Assembly (NCBI GenBank): GCA_937922655.1
Contig: CALAJH010000016.1
Coordinates: 30,326 to 94,325 of the forward strand
Origin: an uncultured Bacteroidia bacterium
Lineage (GTDB): Bacteria > Bacteroidota > Bacteroidia > J057 > CALAJH01
Direction: 5' to 3'
Length of the DNA stretch: 64,000 nucleotides
Shown here: one piece after another, positions 17,319 to 26,179 of the stretch
Numbering within the stretch: the stretch's first letter is position 1
How the letters are laid out: the number at the start of each line of letters is the position of its first letter
Made by a program: the position numbers and the translations under genes
Notes under the pieces: generated by a model
Database searches by the model: none
What the model was told of the DNA's origin: nothing
The model's input: only the letters and a program-made list of their open reading frames with translations

Positions 17319-18446
17319 ATGAAAGTAGAACAGTTGGTTTGGGAAGAGGGCTGGAAGCATGTGGCGGGTGAAGAGTTGGGTTCGGACGCGGATTTGGTAC
17401 TGCTTTTCGCACAGCGGGAACTGCTCGAAGACCCCAAATATTACGAAGACCTGCGCGGGCGCTACCCCTCCGCCCACATCGCGTCAATTTCGACTTCGGG
17501 CGAAATCGCGTTGACCGAAGTGAACGTGGGTACGCTCACGGTTACGGCCATCAAATTTGCGGCTACGCCCATCCAAACGGCGGACGTGGTCTTTTCCGAT
17601 TACCCCAACAGCTTTGAGGCGGGCAAGGCGCTGGCGGCAAAAATTCCTCACGAGGGCTTACGCCATGTTTGTATTTTTTCCGACGGCCAGCACGTCAACG
17701 GTTCCGAACTTATCAAAGGCATCAACGAGGCGATAGGTCGGCAGGTGTCGGCTTCGGGCGGCTTGGCCGGCGACGGCGCCCAATTCACGCGTACGCTTGT
17801 GGGCCTCAACGCGCCGCCCGACGAAGGCAAAATCGTCATCATCGGCTTTTACGGCGACAAAATCAAGGTCGGCTACGGTTCCAAAGGCGGCTGGGAACCC
17901 TTCGGACCCGTACGTAAAATCACCAAGGCCGAAGCCAACGTCCTTTACGAATTGGACGGCAAGCCCGCCCTCGACCTTTATAAAACCTACCTCGGCGAAA
18001 AAGCCGCCGAACTGCCCGCCTCCGCCCTGCTTTTCCCCATCCTCATCAACACCAATGGCGTTACCCTCGTGCGAACGGTCTTGAACGTCGACCCCGAAGC
18101 CAATTCGATTACTTTCGCGGGCGATATGCCCGTCGGCTCGACGGCCCAGCTCATGAAAACCAACTACAACGACCTCGTCGAGGCCGCAGGCGAAGCCGCA
18201 CAAGAAGCCAAAGCCCAACTCGGCGGCGACGAACCCCGGTTTGCGCTTTTGGTCAGTTGCGTCGGACGGCGTTTGGTACTCAACCAACGCGTGGACGAGG
18301 AAGTCGAAGAGGTACGCAACATTTTTGGGGACAACACCGTCATGGCCGGTTTTTATTCCTACGGCGAACTTGCGCCCGGTACGGCCATGGCCCCGTGCGA
18401 ACTCCACAACCAAACCATGACCATCACCGCCTTTTCCGAAAATTAA
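17319..18446 (+). CDS. FIST domain (ligand-sensing) protein
   Basis: A 375-residue soluble protein made of a FIST N domain and a FIST C domain. The family binds small ligands, possibly amino acids, and is often linked to signal transduction. Seen: the N-terminal region with DLVLLFAQRELLEDP and IASISTSGEIALTEV, the conserved VSASGGLAGDGAQFTRT (about residues 143-159), and a C-terminal half ending VMAGFYSYGELAPG, the diagnostic FIST_C ending. The start at 17319 (MKVEQLVW) is set by the promoter at 17261-17289, which overlaps any longer start. No kinase or cyclase is fused or adjacent. A hairpin plus TTTT follows directly. Confidence 0.9.
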   Translation: MKVEQLVWEEGWKHVAGEELGSDADLVLLFAQRELLEDPKYYEDLRGRYPSAHIASISTSGEIALTEVNVGTLTVTAIKFAATPIQTADVVFSDYPNSFEAGKALAAKIPHEGLRHVCIFSDGQHVNGSELIKGINEAIGRQVSASGGLAGDGAQFTRTLVGLNAPPDEGKIVIIGFYGDKIKVGYGSKGGWEPFGPVRKITKAEANVLYELDGKPALDLYKTYLGEKAAELPASALLFPILINTNGVTLVRTVLNVDPEANSITFAGDMPVGSTAQLMKTNYNDLVEAAGEAAQEAKAQLGGDEPRFALLVSCVGRRLVLNQRVDEEVEEVRNIFGDNTVMAGFYSYGELAPGTAMAPCELHNQTMTITAFSEN

Positions 18447-18463
18447 CCCTTTCAACCCGGTTG

Positions 18464-18488
18464 CGCCGCCGCCGACGGGCGGCGTTTT
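18464..18488 (+). terminator. GC-rich hairpin with TTTT directly before anmK
   Basis: CGCCGCC (18464-18470), a 7-base loop and GGCGGCG (18478-18484) followed by TTTT. It ends 2 bases before the anmK ATG at 18491, so it either ends the FIST transcript or limits ribosome access to anmK. Confidence 0.6.
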
Positions 18489-18490
18489 GC

Positions 18491-19594
18491 ATGAACGACG
18501 GAAGCTTCAACGGCGCGAAAAACCGGTTTGTCGGCTTGGGCATGATGTCCGGCACGTCGCTCGACGGTCTTGACTTGGCGGCGGTCGAATTTGTTTTCGA
18601 CGACCGTCGATGGACGGCCCGGATTTTGGCGGCCGAAACCGTCGAATACGACGCGTCGTGGCGACGGCGTCTGAGTTCGCCTCCCGCGAGCGCCGAAGAG
18701 TACGCCAAACTCAACGTGGACTACGGCCATTGGCAAGGAATGCAGGCGCGAAGTTTTATTTTGCTCAACGACTTAAAGCCTGATTTTGCCGCCTCGCACG
18801 GCCACACCGTTTTTCATCAACCGCACCGCCATTTCACCGCCCAAATCGGCGACGGCGAAACGACGGCCACCCATTTGCCCTGCGTTTTCGTTACCGGTTT
18901 TCGCAACAAGGACGTGGCGCTTGGCGGGGAAGGGGCGCCGCTCGTACCTTTCGGCGAAACGGCGCTTTTTCCCGAATATTCGGCGTTTTTGAACTTGGGA
19001 GGCATCGCCAACCTGACGCTCGTCGGCGTCGAGGGCACGGCCAACCGCCGCAACCTCGTCGCTTTCGACGTCTGTGCTTGCAACCTCGTTCTCAACGTAC
19101 TCGCACGCCGCATCAACACCGACTACGACCGCGACGGCAACGCGGCCGCAAACGGAAAACTTTTGCCCGAAGTGTTGGAAAATTTGGAGCGTTTGGCGTT
19201 TTACCGCTTGCCCGCGCCGCGTTCGCTGGGACGCGAATGGGTCGAAGCCGAAATATTGCCGCTCTTGTCCGAAAATTATCGGCCCCAAGACCTCATGCAC
19301 ACCTACTGTGTTCACGTCGCCGAACGCGTCGCCGACGAATATCAACGCTACAACCGGCCGGGAAACGGAATCATGACCACGGGCGGCGGTGCGTTCCACA
19401 AGTTTTTGACGGAGCGGCTATCGGAAAAAATACCCGTTGTTTTGCCCGACCCGTTGTGGATTTCGTATAAAGAGGCGGCGATATTCGCGTTTTTGGGATT
19501 GATGCGCCTTTTGGGGCACGCGAACGTTTTAAACGCCGGTACCGGGGCGCGCAAAGCCGCCGTTTCGGGCAGCGTCCATTTTCCCGAGGCTTAG
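18491..19594 (+). CDS. anmK: Anhydro-N-acetylmuramic acid kinase
   Basis: A 367-residue cytoplasmic sugar kinase that phosphorylates and opens 1,6-anhydro-MurNAc to MurNAc-6-phosphate during cell-wall recycling. Family motifs: GLGMMSGTSLDGLDLA near the N-terminus, SHGHTVFHQP, the phosphate loop LNLGGIANLTLVG, and TGGGAFHKFL near the C-terminus. Length matches E. coli AnmK (369). The product is the substrate of MurQ, encoded at 47975-48814 in this window but far away. The ATG lies right behind a terminator-like hairpin, so expression may depend on read-through or an internal start. The 3' end overlaps lgt by 4 bases. Confidence 0.93.
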   Translation: MNDGSFNGAKNRFVGLGMMSGTSLDGLDLAAVEFVFDDRRWTARILAAETVEYDASWRRRLSSPPASAEEYAKLNVDYGHWQGMQARSFILLNDLKPDFAASHGHTVFHQPHRHFTAQIGDGETTATHLPCVFVTGFRNKDVALGGEGAPLVPFGETALFPEYSAFLNLGGIANLTLVGVEGTANRRNLVAFDVCACNLVLNVLARRINTDYDRDGNAAANGKLLPEVLENLERLAFYRLPAPRSLGREWVEAEILPLLSENYRPQDLMHTYCVHVAERVADEYQRYNRPGNGIMTTGGGAFHKFLTERLSEKIPVVLPDPLWISYKEAAIFAFLGLMRLLGHANVLNAGTGARKAAVSGSVHFPEA

Positions 19595-20400
19595 GCGCGC
19601 TTCTTTTTTAACGAACGCAACCATATCCACAGCCCAAACGCAATCACCGGAATACTTAGTATCTGTCCGGTATTGATAGGCAGGCCGAGCGTGTAGCTTT
19701 CTTGGTTTTCCTTGAAAAATTCGATGATGAAACGGGCGGTGAAAAGCAGGGTTACGCACATTCCCGCCATGCGGCCCTCGATGTTTTTGAGGTCGGTTTT
19801 GAAATAAACGTACATCAAAAAAACAAAAAGTACGATGTAACTCAGGCCTTCGTAAAGTTGGGTGGGGTGTCGGGGAGGGCCTGAACAGTCGGAACCCCGG
19901 GCGTTGACGTACTCGAAGGCCCACGGAAGGTCGGTAGGCACGCCGCAGATTTCCGAGTTCATGAGGTTGCCCATGCGCACGAAAAACGCCCCCAAGGCCA
20001 CGACGATCACGAAACGGTCGGCCAACCATAAAAATCGCATGCCCGGCGTCGATTTGACGTAATACGTCATATACGCGACGATGCCGATGGTTGCGCCGTG
20101 GCTTGCCAATCCCCCTTCCCATATGCGTAAAATCGCGGCAGGGTTGTCTACAAAATAGTACCGGGGGTCGTAAAACAGGCAATGGCCCAAGCGTGCGCCC
20201 ACGACGATGGAAACTATCATGCCGACGACCAACTTGTCGAGTTCTTTGGCCGTTTTGCCTTCGATTTGAAAAATTTTCAACATGATATAGTGGCCGAGCA
20301 TGAAGGTCATGGCAAAAAATACGCCGTACCAACGCAAGGCCCATCCGCCAAAATCAAAAATGACCGGCGATGCATCCCAAACGATGTGGTTGAACAACAT
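19591..20400 (-). CDS. lgt: Prolipoprotein diacylglyceryl transferase
   Basis: An inner-membrane enzyme of 269 residues that moves diacylglycerol from phosphatidylglycerol to the lipobox cysteine of prolipoproteins. It has about seven membrane segments and the family motifs VGARLGHCLFYDP, GGLASHGATIG (catalytic His region), RMGNLMNSEICGVPT and HPTQLYEGL. The ATG at 20400 (MLFNHIVWD) is chosen because a TACTTTTG promoter box lies at 20428-20435, downstream of the alternative TTG at 20437-20439. Its substrates here would include the lipoproteins at 20603, 24942 and 62860. Confidence 0.95.
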   Translation of the reverse strand: MLFNHIVWDASPVIFDFGGWALRWYGVFFAMTFMLGHYIMLKIFQIEGKTAKELDKLVVGMIVSIVVGARLGHCLFYDPRYYFVDNPAAILRIWEGGLASHGATIGIVAYMTYYVKSTPGMRFLWLADRFVIVVALGAFFVRMGNLMNSEICGVPTDLPWAFEYVNARGSDCSGPPRHPTQLYEGLSYIVLFVFLMYVYFKTDLKNIEGRMAGMCVTLLFTARFIIEFFKENQESYTLGLPINTGQILSIPVIAFGLWIWLRSLKKKRA

Positions 20401-20427
20401 GGATAGGTTTTTTGCCGCAAGATACGA

Positions 20428-20435
20428 CAAAAGTA
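20428..20435 (-). promoter_or_regulatory. -7 promoter box of lgt
   Basis: TACTTTTG on the minus strand, 27 bases before the lgt ATG. No clear -33 element. Confidence 0.45.
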
Positions 20436-20588
20436 TCAACGTCGGCCGGTCTAGGGCGTAAAGTTGTTGTTGGCATAGCGTTCTTTTTTATTTTCATGGA
20501 TCGTCGGGTTTGGCCAATTTTTTTATTGATATTGTGCGTTGTGCTTATGTTTTGCTTACCGGCACGTTTCCGGTAGACAAAAAATACG

Positions 20589-20596
20589 TAAATTTG
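20589..20596 (+). promoter_or_regulatory. -7 promoter box of the DUF4292-EnvC pair
   Basis: TAAATTTG ending 6 bases before the ATG at 20603. This implies an almost leaderless mRNA; the -33 region is weak. Confidence 0.5.
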
Positions 20597-20602
20597 CAAA
20601 TC

Positions 20603-21310
20603 ATGCGGACGTTAAAGTTCATGGTATTGGGGGCGGCGGCCCTGTGGGCGACGGCTTGCGGCCCGACGAAAAAATTGGCCCGCGCCCCGGAATCGACGTT
20701 CAATTTTTCATCCGAAGCCTATACGCTTGTCGGCAAGGGCGCCTTGTGGCAGAACGGCGAACGCTCGTCGTTCAACGTAACGCTCAAACTTTACAAAGAC
20801 TCCTTGATATGGGCGAACTTCAGCCTTTTGGGCATTGAAGGGGCGCGTTTGGTCGTCCAGCCCGATTCCGTACACATCCTCAACCGTCTGGACCGCAAAC
20901 ACGTCGCTTACGGCCATGTTTCCGAACTGGTGCGTCACCGTTATCCCGTCGGACTCTTGTCCCGGCTGTTGGTCGGTCGGCTGACGGCCGACGAAATGCG
21001 CCGTTTCAAAAACGACAACGACCGCATCGACCAAACGGAAATTTTGTACGAAGCGACCGACGACTTCGTAAACGCTTTTTCGCTGAAAAACGCAACGGGC
21101 TCGCTTTCTTTTCGCACCGAAGAGCGCTTGCAGGTCAACGGCTTGAGCGTGCCGAAGCGTTGCCGTTTTGCCGTAGAAGGCACGAAAAACGTACGCGTCG
21201 AAGTCGAATTTAGCGACGTGCGCAGGGAGCCCGTCCCTGTTCGTCCCGGTTTTTCCATCCCCAAAGATTATGCGCACGAATCGGTTTCGGTGGCCGGTAT
21301 GTTTCATTAG
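20603..21310 (+). CDS. DUF4292 family lipoprotein
   Basis: A 235-residue lipoprotein: signal MRTLKFMVLGAAALWATACG with the lipobox cysteine at about residue 19. The body contains KDSLIWANFSLLGIEGARLVVQPDSVHILNR, split here as the motifs SLIWANFSLLGIEGARL and DSVHILNRLDR, characteristic of DUF4292, a Bacteroidota family related to LolA/LolB-like folds. It probably sits on the inner face of the outer membrane and may handle lipids or lipoproteins; this is inference. It overlaps the EnvC-like gene by 41 bases, an arrangement seen for this pair elsewhere in Bacteroidota. Confidence 0.85.
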   Translation: MRTLKFMVLGAAALWATACGPTKKLARAPESTFNFSSEAYTLVGKGALWQNGERSSFNVTLKLYKDSLIWANFSLLGIEGARLVVQPDSVHILNRLDRKHVAYGHVSELVRHRYPVGLLSRLLVGRLTADEMRRFKNDNDRIDQTEILYEATDDFVNAFSLKNATGSLSFRTEERLQVNGLSVPKRCRFAVEGTKNVRVEVEFSDVRREPVPVRPGFSIPKDYAHESVSVAGMFH

Positions 21311-22463
21311 TCTGAGCTTTGGGGTGCTTTTCGCCCAAGACGCGCCCAAAGAAATCCGTAAACTTGAACTCGTCGAGCAGCAGCTCGAGTCCGAAGTCCA
21401 AAAAACCGAACGCCTGCTCAACGCCACCAAACAAAACAAACGCAAATCGTTCAACGAAATTGCGCTTTTAAACAAACAAATCCGGCTTCGTTCCCGGCTG
21501 TTGGGAAGCATCAATCGACAAATCGAAACGCTCGAAGGGGAAATCGCGCAAATCGAAACGCTTGTCGGCTCGATAGAGGCGGACATCGAGCGCTATGCCG
21601 CCAGTCACGACGTGGCCGTGCGCCGGGCCTACGTTTATTCTTACGACCTCGGCCCCCTGCTCTGGATTTTTTGCGCCTCGGGCTTTGAAGAGCTGTTCAA
21701 CCGTTTGCTGTACTACAAAGAAATCGCCAAGTTCCGCAACAACCAAATCCACGTCGTTTCCCGAACGAAAAAACTGCTTTTGCAGAAAAAAGACCGCAAA
21801 CAGCGCATGAAAGCCGAAAAAGAAGCGCTGCTCAACAAACGCATCGACGAAAAGAAAAAACTCGACGCCGCCAAAGACGATAAAGACAAACTTTACCGCG
21901 ACCTCAAGCGTTCGGAAAAGGAATACACCCTTCAGGTCGAAAATTATCGTAAAGAACTGCGCCAAATTCGAGAAAACATCAAAAAACTCATCGCCGAATC
22001 CCGTAAAACGGGCCTGACCGATGCGGAAAACAAACTTTCCGCGGGTTTTGCGGGCAACAAAGGCAAACTGCCGTGGCCCGTGGCCATGGGCGAAAGCGTT
22101 GTTTCGGAGGGTTTTGGAAAAACGCTCAACGCCGCCGGCAACGAGGTCATCAACGACGGCATCTATTTCACGACCAAACCCGGACAAAAAGTCAGGTCCG
22201 TTTTTGCGGGAAAGGTAACGATGATTTCCAAAGTGCCGGCCTACGGCAACGTCGTCATCGTCCAACACGGCAAATACCGCACCGTCTACGCCAACGTCGA
22301 AAACGTCAAGGTACAAAAAGACCAAGAAATCGAAATCTTGCAAGAAATCGGCACGGTCAAAAACGACCCTTTCACCGGCGACGCAAGGCTCTATTTTCAA
22401 ATCTATCGCGACTTCAACCCCGTCAATCCGTCGGTTTGGGTCCAAAACGGCATGCCGAATTGA
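21270..22463 (+). CDS. EnvC-like murein hydrolase activator with degenerate M23 domain
   Basis: A 397-residue exported protein: signal peptide MRTNRFRWPVCFISLSFGVLFAQ, then two long coiled-coil segments (about residues 25-110 and 150-250), then a C-terminal LytM/M23 domain. The zinc ligands of active M23 enzymes are missing. The usual HxxxD region reads NDGIYFTT, the HxH loop reads TVYANV, and the last reads LYFQIY in place of LHFE. EnvC-type proteins use such dead domains to activate amidases at the division site, so a role in daughter-cell separation is likely. No amidase gene is next to it. It is co-transcribed with the DUF4292 lipoprotein gene. Confidence 0.88.
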   Translation: MRTNRFRWPVCFISLSFGVLFAQDAPKEIRKLELVEQQLESEVQKTERLLNATKQNKRKSFNEIALLNKQIRLRSRLLGSINRQIETLEGEIAQIETLVGSIEADIERYAASHDVAVRRAYVYSYDLGPLLWIFCASGFEELFNRLLYYKEIAKFRNNQIHVVSRTKKLLLQKKDRKQRMKAEKEALLNKRIDEKKKLDAAKDDKDKLYRDLKRSEKEYTLQVENYRKELRQIRENIKKLIAESRKTGLTDAENKLSAGFAGNKGKLPWPVAMGESVVSEGFGKTLNAAGNEVINDGIYFTTKPGQKVRSVFAGKVTMISKVPAYGNVVIVQHGKYRTVYANVENVKVQKDQEIEILQEIGTVKNDPFTGDARLYFQIYRDFNPVNPSVWVQNGMPN

Positions 22464-22504
22464 CGCGCCTTGAACGTCAAGCGTGTTTGTAAATTAAGAT
22501 TCGA

Positions 22505-22540
22505 AAAGCCCGGACCGGAAGTTCTCAACCCTCCGGGTTT
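22505..22540 (+). terminator. Hairpin after the EnvC-like gene
   Basis: AAAGCCCGGA (22505-22514) pairs with TCCGGGTTT (22532-22540), with one G-T pair. It lies 42 bases after the stop at 22463 and has a weak T-run. Confidence 0.45.
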
Positions 22541-22569
22541 CCCAACGGCGGTTATTAAAGGCACAAAAA

Positions 22570-22593
22570 AAGCCGGCGTGTTTGCGCCGGCTT
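22570..22593 (-). terminator. Intrinsic terminator of the M43 protease gene
   Basis: AGCCGGCG/CGCCGGCT stem (22571-22578 with 22585-22592, extended by one A-T pair) with a 6-base loop. On the minus strand it is followed by TTTTTT. It lies 26 bases after the end of the protease gene. Confidence 0.8.
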
Positions 22594-22618
22594 CGAGGTT
22601 AGGTTGAGGACTTGAAAG

Positions 22619-24886
22619 CTAATATTTTATCAATTTGTGGCCGTTTAAGGCGTGTCCGTCCAACGTTCCGCGAACAAAGTAAATGCCCGCCGGGCGGCCC
22701 GCAAGGTCGATTTCGACTTCACCCGAAACGGCGGCGGCGTTCTCGTGGCTCCAAACCTTTTTGCCCGCAACGTCGAAAACTTCCAAGCGCAACGCCGCCG
22801 GACGCGAAAGGGTCAGGTATGCGGCGGTGGACGTCGAAAACGGATTGGGGGCAAAACGCAGGGAATGGTTTGTGGTCGTGGATACGGTGCGCGAAGTACA
22901 CAACGCCGGATTGACCACACAGGAGTCCGGGCAATTGGGAATGCCCGCACAGGTGTCGGCCGTAGCCGTGATGGATACCTCGTCGATAAACAGGTCGTTG
23001 CCAAAACCGCAGATCGTTTCAAACTTGACCTTGACGCGTTCGGCTCCGACAAACGACGCCGGAAAATTAAGCACGACTTCCTTCCATTGACCGGCGTTGG
23101 CGGGGTTGGTGCGTTGGGTGCCGGGGTCGGAGGTGGCGTTCGGCGTTCCCGAAACGGTACTGAGTTCTTGTCCGCCTTTACGAAACAGTTGCGTCCATGT
23201 GTTGCCGCAATCTTTTGAGGCCCAAACGATAAGCGTGTCCGTGTAGGTAAAATCGTAAGCGGGAAGGGCGCCCTCGGGTTTGGCGTAACGAAGCGGGCGA
23301 TAGGCGTAAGCGAACGAAAGTTTGGGGTCGATTTGGTCTTTGAGGGAAACAAAGGGGGTGATGAGTCCGTCACGGGCGGCGTAATCGCTGTAATTGAAAA
23401 GGTTTATGAGCGCCGAGCCGTTGTTGGCCGTTCCGAAGGCGCCCGTCGTCGAACGGTCCCATGTGTAGGTGTAAAAAAACGGGTGTGCGTCGCGGTTGTC
23501 CACCTGCCAATCGTCCGGAGGAAATTTGTTGCTTTCAAAACCTTCGAAGAACGGAAGCGGATAGGTTTGCTCCTCGGGCAATACGGTGATGAAATCTTCG
23601 AGGGTTGTCGTCGATTCAACGCCCGAATAGTTGTTTACCGTTAGGGTAACGCTGTATTTGCCCGCTTGGGCATAAGTAACGACGGGGCGATAATCGGTGG
23701 AAGTCGAGGGGGTGCCGCCGGGGAACGACCATTGGAAGGTGGTGGGGGCGTTGCGGGAGTAATCCAAAAAAGTAACGGGGGTATTGGGACAAACGGTGCG
23801 TCGGTCGGCCCAAAAGTTGGCTGTTGGCGGTCCCCACGGCCCGGTACCCGTGCCTTCGAGGTTGTCCTGCTGCCACAAATGAAAGCGCCGCCAATAGTTT
23901 TCGTTTTCGAGGGCGTTTTGGGAGCGAAGGGTTTGTCCGCGAGTAATGAGGTTGCAACGCGAGTCGTCGGAGGTGTAGTCCATGATGTTGCGCGGATTGT
24001 CGGGAAGGTCGCCGGCGCCTTCGTTGCAGGTGTTGAGGCGGTCGTTGGTGTTTTTGAAGTCCGAGCTGATAACCGGCGGGGTGTCGAGCACTTGGTCGCC
24101 GTGCTGCCCTAATGCGCAACCAAAATTAAAAGGATGAAAGAGGTTGAGGAAATGGCCGATTTCATGGTCTACGGTACGGCTGTAACCTTGCGGACTTCTC
24201 ACTCCGACGTCGGAAGCAATGACGACGACGCCGTCGGTTTCGGCGCTCGGCGTCCATGGAAATTGTGCGTAGCCCGCCAACGGGCCGTTGTCGCTGTCGA
24301 TTTTATTCACCACCCAAATATTTAAGTATCGGGTGGGGTCCCATTGACGGGTGGCTTTGAGTTCGAAGTCGTTGTTTTTGTGGTGGTTGCTGACGGCGGC
24401 GTTGGCTTCGCGGGTAATGCCCGTGGTGGGGTTGCCGTCGGGGTCGAGGGTGGCCAAAGCGAATTCGATGCGGGTGTCGGGCGCCAAATCCGAGTACCCC
24501 GGCGTGTTGGGAAGGTTGCGGTAGTTCTCGAAGAGCATTTGAATCATATTGTTCACCCGCTGGTCGGAGATATTGCTCGACGGCCCCGAAGAAATAATGT
24601 GAACCACCACGGGAATGATGTAGCGCGAACGGGTGTCGTTGTCGCCGGCGGTTTTCGCCGCGTCAAACCCCGGATTGTGAAAACGCAAACCGCCTTTGGG
24701 CAATGCGCTTCGGAAATACGCTTCGCTTTCTTCGAAAAGCCGACGAAATTCGGGGTCGGTCTCAATCCTTCGTTCCGTTTCCTCGACCCCGCATCGCAAT
24801 CGACGGGGTTCTTGGGCCTGTGCGGACGCGGCCGTGATTAGCAACGTCGCCGCGAACAGTACCTTTTGCCTCGTTTTTTTTGTCAT
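22619..24886 (-). CDS. Secreted M43 (cytophagalysin/pappalysin-like) metalloprotease with PKD and T9SS domains
   Basis: A 755-residue secreted protease. Order: signal peptide (MTKKTRQKVLFAATLLITAASAQAQ); a propeptide-like region; the metzincin catalytic domain with HEIGHFLNLFH (three zinc His and the catalytic Glu, about residues 242-252) and a Met-turn in NIMDYTS; a PKD domain (PTTFQWSFPGGTPSTS, YAQAGKYSVTLTVNNYSG); a jelly-roll-like adhesion region (FFEGFESNKFPPDDWQ onward); and a T9SS sorting domain beginning LRFAPNPFSTSTAAYL and ending in GHKLIKY. It should be exported through T9SS and degrade external protein. The ATG at 24886 is preferred to the TTG at 24895. It has its own terminator. 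Confidence 0.93.
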   Translation of the reverse strand: MTKKTRQKVLFAATLLITAASAQAQEPRRLRCGVEETERRIETDPEFRRLFEESEAYFRSALPKGGLRFHNPGFDAAKTAGDNDTRSRYIIPVVVHIISSGPSSNISDQRVNNMIQMLFENYRNLPNTPGYSDLAPDTRIEFALATLDPDGNPTTGITREANAAVSNHHKNNDFELKATRQWDPTRYLNIWVVNKIDSDNGPLAGYAQFPWTPSAETDGVVVIASDVGVRSPQGYSRTVDHEIGHFLNLFHPFNFGCALGQHGDQVLDTPPVISSDFKNTNDRLNTCNEGAGDLPDNPRNIMDYTSDDSRCNLITRGQTLRSQNALENENYWRRFHLWQQDNLEGTGTGPWGPPTANFWADRRTVCPNTPVTFLDYSRNAPTTFQWSFPGGTPSTSTDYRPVVTYAQAGKYSVTLTVNNYSGVESTTTLEDFITVLPEEQTYPLPFFEGFESNKFPPDDWQVDNRDAHPFFYTYTWDRSTTGAFGTANNGSALINLFNYSDYAARDGLITPFVSLKDQIDPKLSFAYAYRPLRYAKPEGALPAYDFTYTDTLIVWASKDCGNTWTQLFRKGGQELSTVSGTPNATSDPGTQRTNPANAGQWKEVVLNFPASFVGAERVKVKFETICGFGNDLFIDEVSITATADTCAGIPNCPDSCVVNPALCTSRTVSTTTNHSLRFAPNPFSTSTAAYLTLSRPAALRLEVFDVAGKKVWSHENAAAVSGEVEIDLAGRPAGIYFVRGTLDGHALNGHKLIKY

Positions 24887-24941
24887 TTTTTTCAATAAAG
24901 TACAAAAAATAAGTTAGGGTAGATAAGAACGTTGGAGTTTT

Positions 24942-25853
24942 TTACTTGGCAACGAATTTATACTTCGATTCCAATTCTTTTTTCGTCGTTTGGATGACCT
25001 TGACCTGCATGGTAATGTTTTCGTTGGGCCGGTCGCGGTTGTTTTTCGGTTGTTCGGCGATTTTGTCCACCACGTCCATACCCGAAATCACTTCTCCGAA
25101 TACGGTGTAAGCGTTGTCCAGAAAGGCGGCGCCGCCGATTTCGATGTAATCTTTTTTTGCTTGTTCGCTAAACGAAAATTCTTTGTTGCCGTCGGCTTTG
25201 TAGGCCTCCATGACCTGACCGATGAGTCGTTGTTGCAAGCGCATCATGGAGTCGAGGTCGGTTTGTTGAAGCGTTTGCCAATCGACTTTTTGAATCCATT
25301 CGTTCTCGGGGCGGGACATATACGTGGGCATATAGCTTTGCAAGGCTTGCTGGTTGATTTGGTCTTCCATCATTTCAAGTTCTTGTTCGCCGAACTTTTT
25401 GCCCTGAACGATGTAAAATTGGCATCCCGACGAGGCGCGAAGCGGATTGACGTTGTCGCCGAGGCGGGCCGCCGCCACCGCGCCGCGTTTGTGGTAATAG
25501 CCCTCGACGATTTCGGCGGGGATGGTGTAACCGTTTTCGCCTTGTCCGTCGTCGTCGGGGTTGTCGTTTTTAGAGTTCGGGTCGCCGCCTTGAATCATGA
25601 ATTCCTTGATAATTCGATGAAAGGTGGTGCCGTTGTAAAAGCCGCTTTCCGCCAATTTGATAAAGTTTTCACGGTGTTTGACGGTCTTTTCATAGGGATA
25701 AATCAATATATCCCCGAATTTAGTCGTGATTTGTACCAATTTGACCTTGTCCGGCGCCTCTTTGGCGCCCGATTGGGCGCAACCGACGGCGGCAACTCCG
25801 ACCATAAGCAAGACGGTCCATGCGCAAGCGGCGTGTTTCATGGGTTTTTTCAT
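24942..25853 (-). CDS. Cyclophilin-type peptidyl-prolyl isomerase lipoprotein
   Basis: A 303-residue lipoprotein with a signal MKKPMKHAACAWTVLLMVGV and lipobox ending AAVGC. The cyclophilin domain starts at about residue 35: TTKFGDILIYPYEKTVKHRENF, split here as TTKFGDILIYPYE and KHRENFIKLAESGFYNGTTF, then HRIIKEFMIQGGDP, ASSGCQFYIVQ and VFGEVISGMDVVDKIA, all standard positions. An insertion of about 75 residues (QELEMMEDQINQQALQSY onward) between the QFYIVQ strand and the last lobe is typical of Bacteroidota envelope cyclophilins. It should help fold outer-membrane or periplasmic proteins. The ATG at 25853 is used; a TTG at 25865 is the alternative. Confidence 0.9.
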   Translation of the reverse strand: MKKPMKHAACAWTVLLMVGVAAVGCAQSGAKEAPDKVKLVQITTKFGDILIYPYEKTVKHRENFIKLAESGFYNGTTFHRIIKEFMIQGGDPNSKNDNPDDDGQGENGYTIPAEIVEGYYHKRGAVAAARLGDNVNPLRASSGCQFYIVQGKKFGEQELEMMEDQINQQALQSYMPTYMSRPENEWIQKVDWQTLQQTDLDSMMRLQQRLIGQVMEAYKADGNKEFSFSEQAKKDYIEIGGAAFLDNAYTVFGEVISGMDVVDKIAEQPKNNRDRPNENITMQVKVIQTTKKELESKYKFVAK

Positions 25854-26179
25854 TATTTTTTCCAACGCTTTGGTGTACGTTTACGTTACGAAATTACGAA
25901 CTTTTTTCACAACCGACAAACATTTCATCCCCAAAGTTGTTTTTGCCCGAAAAATTCATTCTCGACGGTCTTTGTTTTCTTGCGCCGAATGAAAAACGTT
26001 CGTGGAAACGAAAACACAAATTGATGGATTACGCGCTTTCTTTTTTGGTACGTTGAAACGTCGCGGTGAGGGCAGACGTCGTTGCTTGCGGGTCGAAGAG
26101 AACGACGCGTCGAGTTTTCAAAAACATTCGGCGTTTTCATCGCCCCGAACCGACGTCCGTCGTTTCAAGCCCTTCGGCT
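25854..26179. other. Intergenic region, nothing recognised
   Basis: About 326 bases between the PPIase start and the end of the M23 gene. No gene, strong promoter or clear terminator was recognised. Confidence 0.4.
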
